Source: Progne subis subis
Lineage: Eukaryota; Chordata; Aves; Passeriformes; Hirundinidae
Direction: 5' to 3'
Length of the DNA: 64,000 nucleotides
Assembly (NCBI GenBank): GCA_022316685.1
Contig: JAKJHU010000005.1
Span: forward strand, 17,276,707 to 17,340,706
A program made the position numbers and the translations under genes. Shown here in pieces: positions 42,901 to 54,683 of this stretch. The notes below the pieces were generated by a model. The model did no database searches and was not told where the DNA came from. It was given only the letters and a program-made list of their open reading frames with translations. Position 1 is the first letter of the stretch. Each line of letters begins with the position of its first letter.

Positions 42901-43724
42901 TCTTTTCTGTAGGTACTAACTAGGAAATTAATGTCAGCTGGACTATGTGATCTCTGTATTTGTTTGCCAGTTATATAAATCAATAACAATAAATCAAGAG
43001 CAGCATGTTGCTTATCCTGGCACCTGGGTGAGAATATTTTAAGTGTTGATATCATCAAAAACAAGTGTGAAAAATGTCCTTGCAAATAATATTATCTATG
43101 TTTAATTAATAATTTGTTCAGTTCAGTGAAAAGCAGTTCTTCTTTTTCCACAAACCAAGTTTATAACCATGGTCCAGGCTAATATACCCCCTGTCATGAA
43201 GCTTTGCAAGCCTCACACCTGTCCTGTCTCTGGTGAAGTTTATACCTTATCCCTATGAGATCCTTTTCATCTGCACTTGAAAAGCAAGGACTATGCCTGA
43301 AGTTTATGGGGCTATCTTTTAAATAAATTCTAGGTTTTATTTTGCAAAGCATTGTTTTCTTACAATGCATTTAAATGCCTTTCAAGCTGCCAACACCTGC
43401 ACATGCCTGCAAAGACAAGGTATCAACACATCTGAAAAGCTACAGTGTTTCTTTTCTGTGATATGCGTTCCTGATGTCAAGGAAGGGAAGGAGGGAAAGC
43501 AGTGATTGCATGGAATTTACTGCTTATGTTGATAAATATTCACTCTGTAAGGTGTCTCAGCCACTAACCTTCTCAGGGATCTGACTCAAAGAGGTTGCAA
43601 AACTCTTTGGGAAGTCCAGTGGCCCATTCCCCTTTCCAGCCAGTACACAGGTTTGAGATCCAGGATGTCAAAAGGAAAGAGTGATCTCTTGTTGCATGGA
43701 GAATTTGGAAACATGTATCTTAAT
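36967..43724. other. Intergenic, nothing recognised
   Basis: Unique sequence. Open frames at 38409-38762 and 39258-39653 have no recognisable domain. The first few hundred bases after 36967 are somewhat GC-richer and could belong to the candidate LTR element. Confidence 0.6.
41131..41146. repeat. Perfect 16-bp palindrome
   Basis: ACAACATATATGTTGT reads the same on both strands. Isolated; no function inferred. Confidence 0.9.
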
Positions 43725-44360
43725 GTTTTATACCAAATATTAAGGAGGGCAGGTCTTCATAGAGGTTTTTCTTTTTCTTTTGGTTAATAATTCATGCAAT
43801 GGTTTTGCTCCTCTCCTGCTTATGCCACAGCCACCCGTGAGGGTTGTGATGGCTGAGCCCTGCCTTACACCGAGCTTCAGGATGGATGGCAACACAGCAG
43901 ACAGGGACTGTCTGGAATCGTGACCCAGATATCTTGCTGGCATGTAAATTCAACTGGAAGTCAATCATCTTACTCCATAAATAGAGGACATCCCAGGGCC
44001 TGCTGAGCTCTCCTGCGTGGCTGCACACCAAGATCTCCCTGTAAGTAGGGATGTCTTTGCAGGTTACTTCTTGAGGTTGAGAGATTCTTTACCACAACAG
44101 ATTCTTGGTAAGAGCAGCCAATCTTCTTTGAAATATTAGCTAAGTTGATACAAAAAGACAGGTTGTATACATATAATCCTTTAGGCATAAACATTGGCCA
44201 GTTCTGGATCTAGCTGTACCTCAACTTCCCTCTGAGAAGGAGCTTAGAACACAAAGGGGCCCTCCTTGCACTCATCAGGATTTGCTCCTGTCTCCGCCAT
44301 AAATAATAAAATGTACCTCAACCTCAATTTTTTAAACCACAGTCAATTACTATCAAATTT
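43725..44360 (+). mobile_element. Candidate diverged LTR, limits uncertain
   Basis: A segment unlike its surroundings, with a TATA-like ATAAATAG at 43977-43984, a downstream GC-richer part, and AATAAA at 44305-44310. Several stretches (for example around TTCTTTACCACAACAGATTC) look to me like an avian ERVL-type LTR, but this is from memory. No TG...CA ends with a matching target duplication could be found. It could be unrelated intergenic DNA. Confidence 0.3.
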
Positions 44361-47171
44361 TGTTAAATCACTGGTTTATATCAATAAATATATCGGTACT
44401 TACCTATTCCCTCTACTTACATACACCCCCATATGAGGAAAGGGCTTCACTCCACCTGCAGTAGTGTGTGATAAGAACAGAAATATGTTTGTGATAGATT
44501 TTCCAAGTCTGTTGCCAGCAACAGATCTCTTCCTGATTCAGTGCATTAACTTTTTAAATTTTCTGCGGTTCTCCAAAAATGAGAAAATCAGAGATGTCAC
44601 CTTGTTTTTAAAAGTCAGAGAATTTAATAACATAGTAGCCTGAATTCTTCAAGACTCTGGTAATATTTTGGGCTCCACAGCCCCAGACTTGGACTTAGGA
44701 TGTTAGAGTTCATTTACAGTTCTTTAATCTCATTAATAGATTTCACATTTTATGAGTTTCTGCTTTAATGATTTATATTGTGATTACTTCCACTGAGGCA
44801 GGAACAAATGAAGGCAGCCCATCATTTTGGACACACATATCTTCCTCTCCCCACTCCCTTTGCACCCTGCTGTTTTGCTCTGATGAGCAACAAAAGCAGA
44901 ATATTCTGAAGTAGATCAGCCTTCATATCTAATAACAAACATTGTGTGTATATACATATACGTGTGTAAATTCATATGCATATATGATCTAGCACGCGAT
45001 TCAAATTAAATAGTTTAATTTACAAAAATAAACCTTTCAATATGTTCTGGAAGTCAGTAAGACATAGAAGGGCTCAGGGATACATTTTTTTTCCATCTGC
45101 CTTAGGTCTGGAAAGCTGTTTGTAACACGAACTAATTAAGATCTGCAGATCTCTGAGGAGAAAGTAACTGACTATTATAAACATACAGTCATTAAAAAGC
45201 ACCCAAGCCTACCTTTGGTAACAAAACAGAAGCTGAATAAATACCTTACCAATAATACATTTCAAGAAAACCTCTTTTCAGGAAGAGATTTTGATTTCTG
45301 CAAATGGTGTGCTCATTCACAGACAATCACCAAGAGACTGGACGCTCGAAAGATGATGAGAGTAAATACAGACAGAAAATCAGAGAGGTATTCCATAGAT
45401 GCACAGGGCTTCATTACCAGAATGGGTATTAGAAGCTACAGCCTGTTATGTTTCTAAAAACCATTACTCTATTAACGCTGTCCAAAATCACAATTCATCT
45501 GAGTCACTGTTATATTATGAAGAGAGGGTGAATTGCACAATCAGTTGAGGCCCATCTGTCCCCTGTAAGCCTGGGATATAGGTGAAACTACTAATATTAG
45601 AGAGTTGTTAATGACTTCCAAAAAATGCCCTAACCTGTCCTACCTGCAAGAAGAAGGTGCAGAGTAAAATGAGGTATTAAGATAAAGCATGAAAAACCTT
45701 GCAAAAAACTGTCAGTCCTAGATAACAGTGAGACTGGTAACAATGCCATAAGAATAAAAGTATTCATTCAAACATTCAGTGGGAAAAAAAAAAAAAGATG
45801 TGTAGTTTCTTTCTTAGTAGAATAATCAGGACTGTTTTCTGTGACAATAAGCTAGAGCTCTCAATTTCAGTGTTAGTTATAAGGCATATGGATTTACAAA
45901 CTATAGTTTAATGAGACTCTAATGTCATTTTATTAATTTCTAATCCCTTCTAATCTGTTGTATTCATCTGACTCCTCTACACAAGAATCAAAGGGTGCTG
46001 CCATGTAATAAAGTTATAAATCTATTTCTCTTCCTAGTTCTCATAAAGAGATAATAAAGAACACTTGTTTGCTGGAGGTAACACAATACACTCGCATCAT
46101 ATATCAGAGTGCTTCCTGATGTTAAAAAGATAATGAATTCTCTACGGGTGCCAAATGAGTTTAACTACATTGTACCTTCTGTGTGATAAAAGGTTATCTT
46201 CGTATTTTTAATTCACATATTTTTATTTGAATCAATGAAGAACACTGAAAAATTAGTGACTGCAGTATGACAGTAATCACAACAATAATTGGAGCAACAC
46301 TCCTTTAAGGTGGAATAAAACATGACTAAATGTATAATTATTTCTGAAAACTGCATAAAAATTGTACCCTGGAAAGAGTTAGGTGAAGTGTTTCTGTACA
46401 GTAATATCAAAATTGCACTTATGAAAGCATATCAGTGAAAATACATGTTTAACAGATTCAAAAATGAAATTTTGTGACTCTACCATGGAAACTATACAGA
46501 TTATTACTGAAAATATTATATTCCATTGAGTCTCCATAGTAACATTATACTCTCATCTTGGATAACAGTTCTGGCTCACTGTTTTCAGAATTACACTGGA
46601 CAAATATTTTAAACCTTCAGACAATCGAGACAAGTGGGTAAGAGCACAGGAATATTTTTTCCTGTGGTGACTGAATTAAAAAGCAGATCATTGCTAACCA
46701 AGTTAAATACTGTCTTCACCTAGAACTTTTACCTTCATTTTGTATACAACTTAATTTCCCAGAAAAAAAGACTGTGAGCAAATGGCAGTTGTGACAACTG
46801 AGCAGAGATATCCCCAGCTACAAGAGCCAAAAGATCTCTACCACAAACAACCACTGTAGCAAATACCAACCTGCTCTTGTTAAGCGCTGTGCATGCTGTA
46901 GAGGAGATGCTCCTAGAAACTCAAGTGCTCATGAGCTGATCCAATTAACTTCAAATAAAAAGGGTAAATTACAGTGGAACTTCAAGTTAACTGTCGTTCT
47001 CTTTTGAGAAATTTTTTTCAGAAGAAAAGTAGTTTTTGAAGTCAGCGAGGCTGGTCATTCGGGTCTCAGGTAAGACAGAACTTTTTTTAAGCCAGCAGCA
47101 CAGAAATGTACACACCAACTGTACAAAGCTTCTGGAAATAGCTCCAGACCCAGATGGATTAATGAGAGTGT
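44361..47171. other. Intergenic, nothing recognised
   Basis: AT-rich unique sequence with an imperfect TATG/TGTG-rich patch near 44944-44985 and a poly(A) run. Confidence 0.65.
45784..45796. repeat. Poly(A) run, 13 bases
   Basis: Uninterrupted A run in unique intergenic sequence. Confidence 0.95.
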
Positions 47172-47270
47172 CACAAAAAAACCCAAAAAACACAACACAC
47201 AAAAACAAACCATCCCCCCCAAAAAACCAACCAAACAAAACCCCCAAAAAACCCACCACCAACACCTCAC
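47172..47270. repeat. Strand-asymmetric A/C-only tract of about 99 bases
   Basis: Between these positions the plus strand is entirely A and C apart from two T (47213 and 47267). It includes runs of six or seven A and seven C. It is not a periodic microsatellite. Confidence 0.9.
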
Positions 47271-48527
47271 GAGGGGAAATACCTGTTACAGAAGAGTGTG
47301 GGAACACAGTGCAAAGCCTGAAGTGCCATGTTTGGCCACCCTTGAACTCATTTTAAAATTAAACTACCCCTGCCTCAAAACCACTAGAAGTGACAGGTTT
47401 GTTCCAGATTAAGCCTCTATGCTAAGTGATTACTCTGCCTCATTTTTCCAGCTAGAGTAACTGCGTTAGAAACGGCAAAGAAAAGGTCACTAGTAGGAAA
47501 AAAAAAAATCTGGAAATGGGAGATAGAAAAGTGTGGAAAGTTGAAGGAAATAGCAAAAATGGAAGCTATGAACCTCCTCACCTACGAGAAAGCTAAATTC
47601 AAGCCCTGAATGCTCTCAGAGTGTGAGGGCACATAATCTCCAGTACAATAGACAGAAGAAATCAGGACATCAAACACATTGTAGCAAGGGATTTCAGTAA
47701 ATTGACTGACCTGACAGAGGTAAGGCACTGTATGCTAAACGTAGTAATCCTTCAAAATTATTTATGAAATTGCAGAAAGAAGGAGAATTTATCTGTCCAC
47801 TTACAGACCTGTCAGATACAGGTCATATGAAAAGCTTCAGAAAAATAAAAAATCAAGGCACTAAAGACAAGAACGAAAATAGGAAGCAGAGTAAGATGCA
47901 GAGCAGATGTGCCACACTAAACTGGTATCTCTTTTTGAAATAAAAATTTCCTGAACAAAACATGCAGTAGAGCTCATCTGCTCTGACTTAAGCAAAATAT
48001 TTCATACAATAGCACATGTGAAATCATTACCCAAGATGGAAAAGAGAATTTAGAGGAAAAATATGCTAAATATCAAATGAGGAGGTGGCAGATTGGGCTG
48101 GTAGGGGATGTATAAGGCTTCGGGGGAATAATCAATAAGGTTTTTAAAAGTTGACATGAAACTAATCTTACCAGATGGCATCTATTATCAGATCTATGGG
48201 AAATGTACATTTGTGCTGATGCAATTCTCAGAAGTTACCAAGTATGTAGCAGAGGAAAAAGGTTTTTTCCAAGCTGATAGGTTTTTCCAAGTTCCTTTGA
48301 AATAAATCTCCAAGTTGGCCTTGTGTACAACACTTCAGCTCATCCCACAAAGCAAACTCACAGCACACACTGGACTCCCTTCAGGGGCAAATAAATGCGG
48401 AGCTGTCCGCCAGAAAACCATAACATATTCCAGTCATCAAAGGACATTCAGTCCAAATAGCCCAAGTGTGAGCTAGTCAAGTAAAGTCTCTAAAATGCAG
48501 CCACGATGGACAGTGAGCCCTCAGCAA
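47271..48527. other. Intergenic with one decayed LINE motif
   Basis: Between the A/C tract and the ERVK-type LTR. It holds the reverse-transcriptase motif at 47950-48060 and otherwise nothing assignable; the surrounding DNA may be the rest of the same old element. Confidence 0.5.
47950..48060 (+). mobile_element. Decayed reverse-transcriptase fragment of a LINE
   Basis: In the frame starting at 47973 the sequence reads ICSDLSKIFHTIAH and then PKMEKRI. This matches the conserved DLSKAFDTVPH...L.KMEKMGI block of CR1-like reverse transcriptases, with four or five substitutions. The flanking sequence (about 47400-48290) gives no further clear domain. It is probably an old CR1/L3-type copy; chance similarity is possible. 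Confidence 0.4.
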
Positions 48528-48533
48528 CAAGCA
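48528..48533. repeat. Left target-site duplication (CAAGCA) of the ERVK-type LTR
   Basis: Identical to 49179-49184 and directly abutting the TG terminus of the LTR. Confidence 0.8.
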
Positions 48534-49178
48534 TGTTGGAGTCCAGGGCATTCCTTTAGTTGCCCTGGAGGGTCAGAGACCTGGGCAGGGGGCTCTGAGA
48601 CCCCAGCCCAGAGCTCAGAGAGACACTGGCTTCGATCTCAGTCTATGGGAAAAACTTCCTAAACTGAGAGAGGGTTTGCAGGCCACGGGAGTGTGAAAAA
48701 TAGTGGTTCAGTTTATCATGGAGTGAAAAAATAGTGATTTTAAGTTCATAGCATTAGAGTGAATGGGGACAAGATGGAGAATCTAGAGCGTTGTCTCCTT
48801 CTCCTTCCTTTTCCTTCTCTCACTCCATTTCTGCTATGACGTTGGCACAAAGTAGTTAGTGAGGATTGGGTCAGTGTATAGATGACCTTTTTAGTAATAG
48901 TGATAGACATTGGTAAGAAATAGTAAATAATGAACACGTAGTAATTAGTATAAAAGATTAAGGACTGCCCAGCTTGGGGGGAGACGTGAGAAGTCCATGC
49001 AGCTGCAAACATCATGTTGGACTGTGAGAAATTTGTAAGATAAGAAACAATAAACGAAAAATGCAACCTTGAAAAATCTACACCTGAAGACTCCGTCTCT
49101 TCCTTCGGCTTGGCTCGGAGCTGTGCAGGGGGGAAAGGGACCCTGAAACCACCTGAATGTTGGGGAAGCCCCCCGACA
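48534..49178 (+). mobile_element. Solo LTR of an ERVK-type (class II) endogenous retrovirus
   Basis: A 645-bp element begins TGTTGGAG and ends CCCCGACA, so the termini form a short inverted repeat (TGTYGG). It is bracketed by an exact 6-bp direct repeat CAAGCA (48528-48533 and 49179-49184). A 6-bp duplication is the usual size for class II retroviruses. Inside, in LTR order, are a TATA-like TATAAAAG at 48949-48956, a polyadenylation signal AATAAA at 49049-49054, and a U5-like stretch with CTCCGTCTCTTCCTTCGGCT. No primer-binding site or gag-like frame follows, so this is an LTR left after recombination. Exact duplication suggests a moderately recent insertion. Confidence 0.85.
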
Positions 49179-49184
49179 CAAGCA
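49179..49184. repeat. Right target-site duplication (CAAGCA) of the ERVK-type LTR
   Basis: Identical to 48528-48533 and directly abutting the CA terminus of the LTR. Confidence 0.8.
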
Positions 49185-49892
49185 CAGATTTTTTGGGCTG
49201 CACTGACTGAGTAGGTGTCATCAATACAAAAGAGGTCAGAAGGAAAACTGAATTGTCCAATGGGTTGGAATGAAATGGAATATAATAATAAAAGTGAAAA
49301 AAAATCCCATGTAATTTAGAGGCCAAAACCAGACACAGTGTTGCCTACAAAGTAGGAACCTAGTCTGAGAACAGAAAGATCCTAGCACTAAATCAGATAT
49401 ATGGTGAATCACAGGATAGCTCTGACGAATTAAGTGATTAATTTCTTTACAAATATGAAAAACAAACCCCCAGAAATATCAGTATATTTACACTGGATAT
49501 GAGGTTATTTCTGGAACAATTCTTTTTAATAGCAGAGCTGTTGGCTGCTGCAATGAAATTACAGTGATGATAAGAATTGCCAACAGATTAGGGAAATATA
49601 TTCACTGGCAACTCATAATTAATCTACTGTAGTTTATAAAATTATACCAGTGAACCAAAAGGCTTAGTGGGATTCAGAAATGGATTAGCAATTTCTGTGA
49701 ATGATATCCTGAATAATTACACTAGCTGGAATAAAAACTGATAAGGGGAAACAATGTCTTTATGTTTCTTCCTATGGACAATTCACAGTGGTTGTAAATG
49801 ACTCTCCTCTAAAGCATAATCTACCTGAATTAGTACTAACACAACAAATTAGACATTATTTTATTTAATACAGTGAGGTGTTTTATTTCAAT
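49185..49892. other. Intergenic, nothing recognised
   Basis: Unique AT-rich sequence between the solo LTR and a CR1 fragment. Confidence 0.65.
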
Positions 49893-49909
49893 TTTTGTTG
49901 TTGTTGTTG
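49893..49909. repeat. (TTG)n run at the CR1 tail position
   Basis: About five TTG units directly joined to the CR1 3' UTR of the element at 49900-50460, where an octamer tail would be expected. Confidence 0.8.
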
Positions 49910-50460
49910 GAAGGGGACCTTGAAGATCATCTAGTTCCAAACTCTCTGCCGTGGGCAGGGACACCCTCAACTCACCAGGTTGCTCAGAGCCCCACCCAAC
50001 CCCACCTTGAACACCTCCAAGAACAAGGGATCCACATCTCCTAGCAACCCATTTGAGTGCCTCACTACCCTCCCAGTAAACACTTTTTCCTAATATCTAA
50101 TTTTTAGCATACTCACTTTCAATTTGAACATGCGTGTCCTTGTGCTATGTGCTCTTGTAAATAGTCTTGCTCCATCTCTCTTGTAAGCTCCCTTTGGGTA
50201 CTGGAAAGCCACAATTAGGTCACCCTGAAGTGTTCTCTTTTCCAGGATGAGCAATCCTAATTCTCTCAGCCTCTCCTCATAGGAGAGGTGCTCCATCCCT
50301 CTGATAAACTTTGTGGCCTCCTCTGGACTCCCTCCAGCAATTCCATGTCCCTCCTGTGCCAGGGACCCCAGAGCTGGATGCAGCACTGCAGGTGGGCTCT
50401 CACCACAGCAGAGCAAAGGGGCAGAATCCCCTCCCTTGACCTACTGGCCACGCTATTCTA
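49900..50460 (-). mobile_element. CR1 LINE 3' fragment with partial ORF2
   Basis: The copy carries GGACCTTGAAGATCATCTAG, a CACCAGGTTGCTCAGAGCCC block and, further 5' in sense orientation, the end of ORF2. On the minus strand two overlapping frames read LCSAVVRAHLQCCIQLWGPW and LREL-GLLILEKRTLQGDL, which match the C-terminal part of CR1 ORF2 with a frameshift. The normal octamer tail is missing; the element instead abuts a TTG run (49893-49909). Confidence 0.92.
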
Positions 50461-51866
50461 AAATAAAAGTTTTCCAACTATCCCATTTCTATTCCTAATG
50501 AGACTTAGGGTTGCAATTCTGCCAACTGCTAACTCAGACAAGTAATATTGTTAAGAAATGGGCTTTAGTGAATGTGCAAAATACTTGAGACTTATTTCAG
50601 ATACTGAATCCTGAAATACAAACCAATATGGCCATACATAGAATATGGATAGAGGAATTAGTAAGTGTCACTCAAAAGTTAAACAGAAGAGCTGTGATAA
50701 CTGCAATCCATTTGCTCCTGAGTTTAATTTGAAAAGATCTGGACAAAGGACATGAACTTGTCCTTGAGTAGCTAAGTCATACTAATTGAAGCACTCTTAC
50801 ATTGTAATAGGCTATTTATTCCATTTGCACTCTCATATACACATGCACGGTCTTGCTAAAAGATTTATATTTGCTCATCACAATACCATATTTGGTAGGA
50901 AAATTAACCAAAAAACCCCCAAGAGTGCTGTGAAGATGAAGGCAGAATTTCCTGGAAAGGATTAGAAAAAGCTCATATAAAGGAATAATTTAGGAGTACA
51001 AGACTAAAGCAATCCAGGAACTCCACAAGCAGCATGAAACTCTTCAGAGAGAAGCTGCTGCTGCTGCAGGTTAATCCTATTTCCCAAAAATTTATCTCAG
51101 CAGAAACTATAGGACCAGAGATGCTGCATTTTAAGAATGAGAAAGATCAATTTAGGGTCTGAGAAAGGCACTACGATACGGTTGCAAAAAAAAAAATAAA
51201 TATTTAGGTAACATAAGAGAAAGGACAGTTGTAGATGCCTACTTCCAAACCTGACAACCTCAAGAATTCTGCTCAGTTAATAACATAAAACTCCACTTTC
51301 TTCCAAAGCTATATGGAGGGTGCCAGCTCACCTTTCCATCCTTTCCACAGCTCCAGCCTTAGGACAGCCATCAGCATGAGTAACACCATGCCAAAATCCT
51401 TCTGCTGCTGAGAAAACTCATGCCTTCCCACCCATTAAGCCGTGTACAACTGAACATCTAAAAGCATTTGTCAATCAGGGCACTGCTCTGCGAGGAAGGG
51501 TTTGGCTCCTTACCTCCCAGGGAGAGTAAATTGGAATCACCAGGGAGTAGTTAAAGCATCAACTGGTCAAGAGCCCAAGCCCTGTTTCAAAGATTTTACC
51601 CAGAAACTGTTTAATGTAAAAGACAGAAGCAATTCTCTAAGAGATTGTAACCCAGCATTGTAACCCTATTACTGTAGAGTGCTGCTCTTTATTTCCCAAT
51701 GAAACTTGCCCAAAAAATATGCTTTGCTCAGGAGGGACAGACCTAACCAATAGTCTGGTCTATAGGCAGTGATTAAGAAGCTTACCTAAGTAGAAGAAAG
51801 TACATTTTTTAATAGTCTTAGGCAGAGGAAGGAGAAAACTCATTGTTTGTATGAGTTTTGTATGAC

Positions 51867-51912
51867 TCTAAACCACAAGACCATGGCTTTCAATCTCTTG
51901 CAGTCTTTAAAT
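51867..51912. repeat. 46-bp direct repeat, intergenic copy
   Basis: Base-for-base identical to 54847-54892, in the same orientation and 2,980 bp away. It is followed after two bases by an 18-base poly(T) run. A TGAGTT hexamer lies on each side (51852-51857 and 51932-51937), which might be a target-site duplication. Confidence 0.95.
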
Positions 51913-51914
51913 GA

Positions 51915-51932
51915 TTTTTTTTTTTTTTTTTT
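51915..51932. repeat. Poly(T) run, 18 bases
   Basis: Uninterrupted T run beside the intergenic copy of the 46-bp repeat. Confidence 0.95.
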
Positions 51933-52439
51933 GAGTTACTACCTATAAAGGATACAGATCCATAACATGTCCTCTGAATAGATGCAAGGTTTAGCTTATT
52001 CTAGGAAAAAGTTTGTGGTGTAGCTCCGCAATGGTTTCCTCTGATGACAAAACTGTCATGACTTTGGGCTTCTTTTTCACTCTGCAGTGCATCTGAGAAA
52101 CTCATTGTGGGGCTGCACATCAATAATGGAAATCAAATTATATAAAGGTCTGAAAACTGCATCAGAAACTGAGTATGACATTTATAGCCTAAAGATAAAA
52201 TTTAAGACATGCTTTTGTCTTTATCAGTTCCTTACTTGCCAACAGCACATGGCTCTCATTTTGGCCACTGTAAGATTCCTGTATAACCCTGTGTATTGCA
52301 GAGTGTCCAGACATCTTTGCCCTACTGCAGTTTCTGACTTCTGACTATGTTCAAGTCTCTTGAACATCTATAAATTTTCTCAACCTGAGCATGAGTTGGA
52401 ACTACCCAAGGAACATGAAACTATGCAATGTCCTACATG

Positions 52440-52966
52440 AACCCTGAAGAGAGGTGATCCTTCCTCTCTACACAGCACTGGTGAGGCCACATGTGGAGTG
52501 TTGGGTCCAGTTCTGGTCTCCTCAGAACAGCAAAGACATGGACATATTGGATCCGGTTGTGTGAAGGGCCACAAAGATGATGAAGGGACCTATGAGGAAT
52601 GGCTGAACCAGCTGGGACTGTTTAGCCTAGAGATGGTTCAGGAGGGTCTCGTCATGGTGTATAATTACATAAAGGAGGTACAAAAAAGGAACCAAGCTCT
52701 GGAGAGAATTAGGACAAGGGACAATGGGTACAAAGTGAAACACAGGAGGGTGCCTATGACCATAAGATAACCTCTTTGAGGGTGACCAAGCACTGGCACA
52801 GGTCACAAAGGGAGGTTATGAGGTCTCTCTCCTTGGGGTTCTACAAAAAACCCCCAAGTTCTGGGCAAGCAGCTCTATGTTGTGGGATAGCCCTGCTTGA
52901 GCAGGATGGGGGCAGACAAGATGACCTCCATAGGTCCCTTTCAACCTCAACAGTCCTGTGATCATC
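52440..52966 (+). mobile_element. CR1 LINE 3' fragment with partial ORF2
   Basis: The sense strand starts near the ORF2 C-terminal motif ([20 protein letters not shown], about 52464-52523). It passes a decayed EEWLNQLGLFSLE region and reaches the 3' UTR with GCAGACAAGATGACCTCCAT, GGTCCCTTTCAACCTCAACA and a tail CCTGTGATCATCTG. Stops and frameshifts are present throughout. Confidence 0.9.
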
Positions 52967-54659
52967 TGAATGAAATACTTTATTTTATGTTAATATGGGA
53001 ATATTTTTGTAGTAGGTCTGTCAGTCATGAGGTTTCTTTATATGGTGCTCTTTTGATAGCTTTACCTTGGTAATTTTTTCACAAGTGAGTACATTTTTCA
53101 GTAGCTATTATCTATGTTAAAATTAAAAGCTCAAACCCTGCTACAAGGGAACTACCATTCCCACATATGATAGTGTTGTGAAACGCCTTTTAAGCTGTGA
53201 TTTAATGTAGCTATTATGGAAATAAAAAGCTTACATCACTCATGTCTTTAAAAATATTTTCCATTTTTACAATAATACTTACTGCCAAACTAAAAAGAGC
53301 AGGATGTTCTTTTTATATAAAATTTCTTGTAGCAAAATCTTTGAATACATTTCACATTTCATGGGTAAAAAAATTCAGCCTTTACATGTGTAGATATGTC
53401 ACTAAAATCAATTAGTCATGAAGAAATATCTTGTGGCAGGCTAATAATTAGGCACAATGTTGTGTATAGTGTTACGATACACAATTACACTTTGATATGT
53501 AAGACTGGAGATCACAGAGGAAAAAACAGGTCTTACAATGGATATGTGTACAGAGACATTTTATTGCAAAAAATAGCAAATGTCTTAAGAACACAAACCA
53601 GTGAGTTATTAAAAGCTTCATAGCAAAATATTTAGCCAACTCTGTTACAATATATAGGCTTGAGGTTCTAACAGTTAACACTATGCCTCAACTCACTGAG
53701 CAAGTAATGCTCCTGATACATAAACATTGCACAGTTGAAATACGGAGCTGAATATTAAAAAAAACAAACAAACAACAAAAAAACAACAAAAGAGAGGGTA
53801 TTTTATCCTCAATCTTTCATAATCTAAGTAATTGAGAAATTACAACATTTTAACAAGCTTGATTCTTTTTGGGAAAAGCCATTAAAAATAATTCCTGAGT
53901 ATTTAGGGTAAGTGAATATATCCAATCCGACCAATTAAAACCAACTCCTGTTGGGTGAGCCTTGCAGCTTTGAAGGGACATTCTCCAGCACGGCTGTAAT
54001 GGCAGGATCATGGCCTAAATAGCAATGAAGTACATGAAAACCTTCTGATATGCACATTCCAATTCCCCTTTAGCAATAGCCTACAACTGTCAACTGTGAA
54101 GCTTGCTTTGCTGAGAAAAACATTGTTTTAAATGTCAATTCCTTTTCCAATTACAAAATCTTGTAATGCAAATTGACACAGCGAAGGCTTCGGTAAACCA
54201 TCACACCAATAATTATGTGAAATATATAAATCAAAATTTAGGCAAGGGGCTTTCATACTGTGTTAGTATACTTACTGAATTGTATGCTTTGTATCAGTAT
54301 TTTGAACATAGAGATCTAGCTATTTAGCATCTTGTTACTGTAATGAGAGGCAATATATTCATTCTCCATTATTGTCTTCAGATGCAAGTTACAATATCAT
54401 CTTATTATACACCATGTTTCTAAAATCCTGTTGGCATTCATCATCTTCCTAAGTTTTAATTGAATCTTTCTATTTTGATTTTAAAACTACTGCCAATCAA
54501 AGTGGTTTAGAGACTTAATCCCAGAAAAAAATTCAGATTTCTTACTTTATATATGCTTTTCCAGAATTACAGGATTAAATTACAATGGATGTAGAAAGAT
54601 TATTGTACAAAGCATAGTTAATAATTCACAACACTGGTATTCAGCTTGATCAATTACAG
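52967..54659. other. Downstream flank or distal 3' UTR of TMEM200A
   Basis: Unique, very AT-rich sequence with no recognisable repeat apart from an A/C-rich low-complexity patch at about 53757-53790. It could be a distal 3' UTR extension if the AATAAA at 53565-53560 is used. Confidence 0.5.
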
Positions 54660-54677
54660 TGAATTCACAAAAATGGT

Positions 54678-54683
54678 TTTATT
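54678..54683 (-). terminator. Candidate polyadenylation signal AATAAA for TMEM200A
   Basis: This is the nearest canonical hexamer found downstream of the stop codon on the gene strand (plus-strand TTTATT). An alternative is at 53560-53565. Choice between them, or use of a still more distal site, cannot be decided here. Confidence 0.4.

Larger units (their letters stand above)
50461..52439. other. Intergenic with one copy of the 46-bp repeat
   Basis: Unique sequence between two CR1 fragments of opposite orientation. The 46-bp repeat and poly(T) run lie at 51867-51932. Confidence 0.65.

Noticed and set aside
46987..47307. 106-codon minus-strand frame rich in Gly, Phe and Val
   Set aside because: Most of it is translation of the low-complexity G/T strand of the A/C tract.
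48691..49178. Alternative LTR start at TGTGAAAA (48691)
   Set aside because: No flanking duplication matches this start, whereas 48534 gives an exact CAAGCA pair.
50090..50451. Frames resembling protein C-termini (LRELGLLILEKRTLQGDL and others)
   Set aside because: These are fragments of CR1 ORF2, not host genes.
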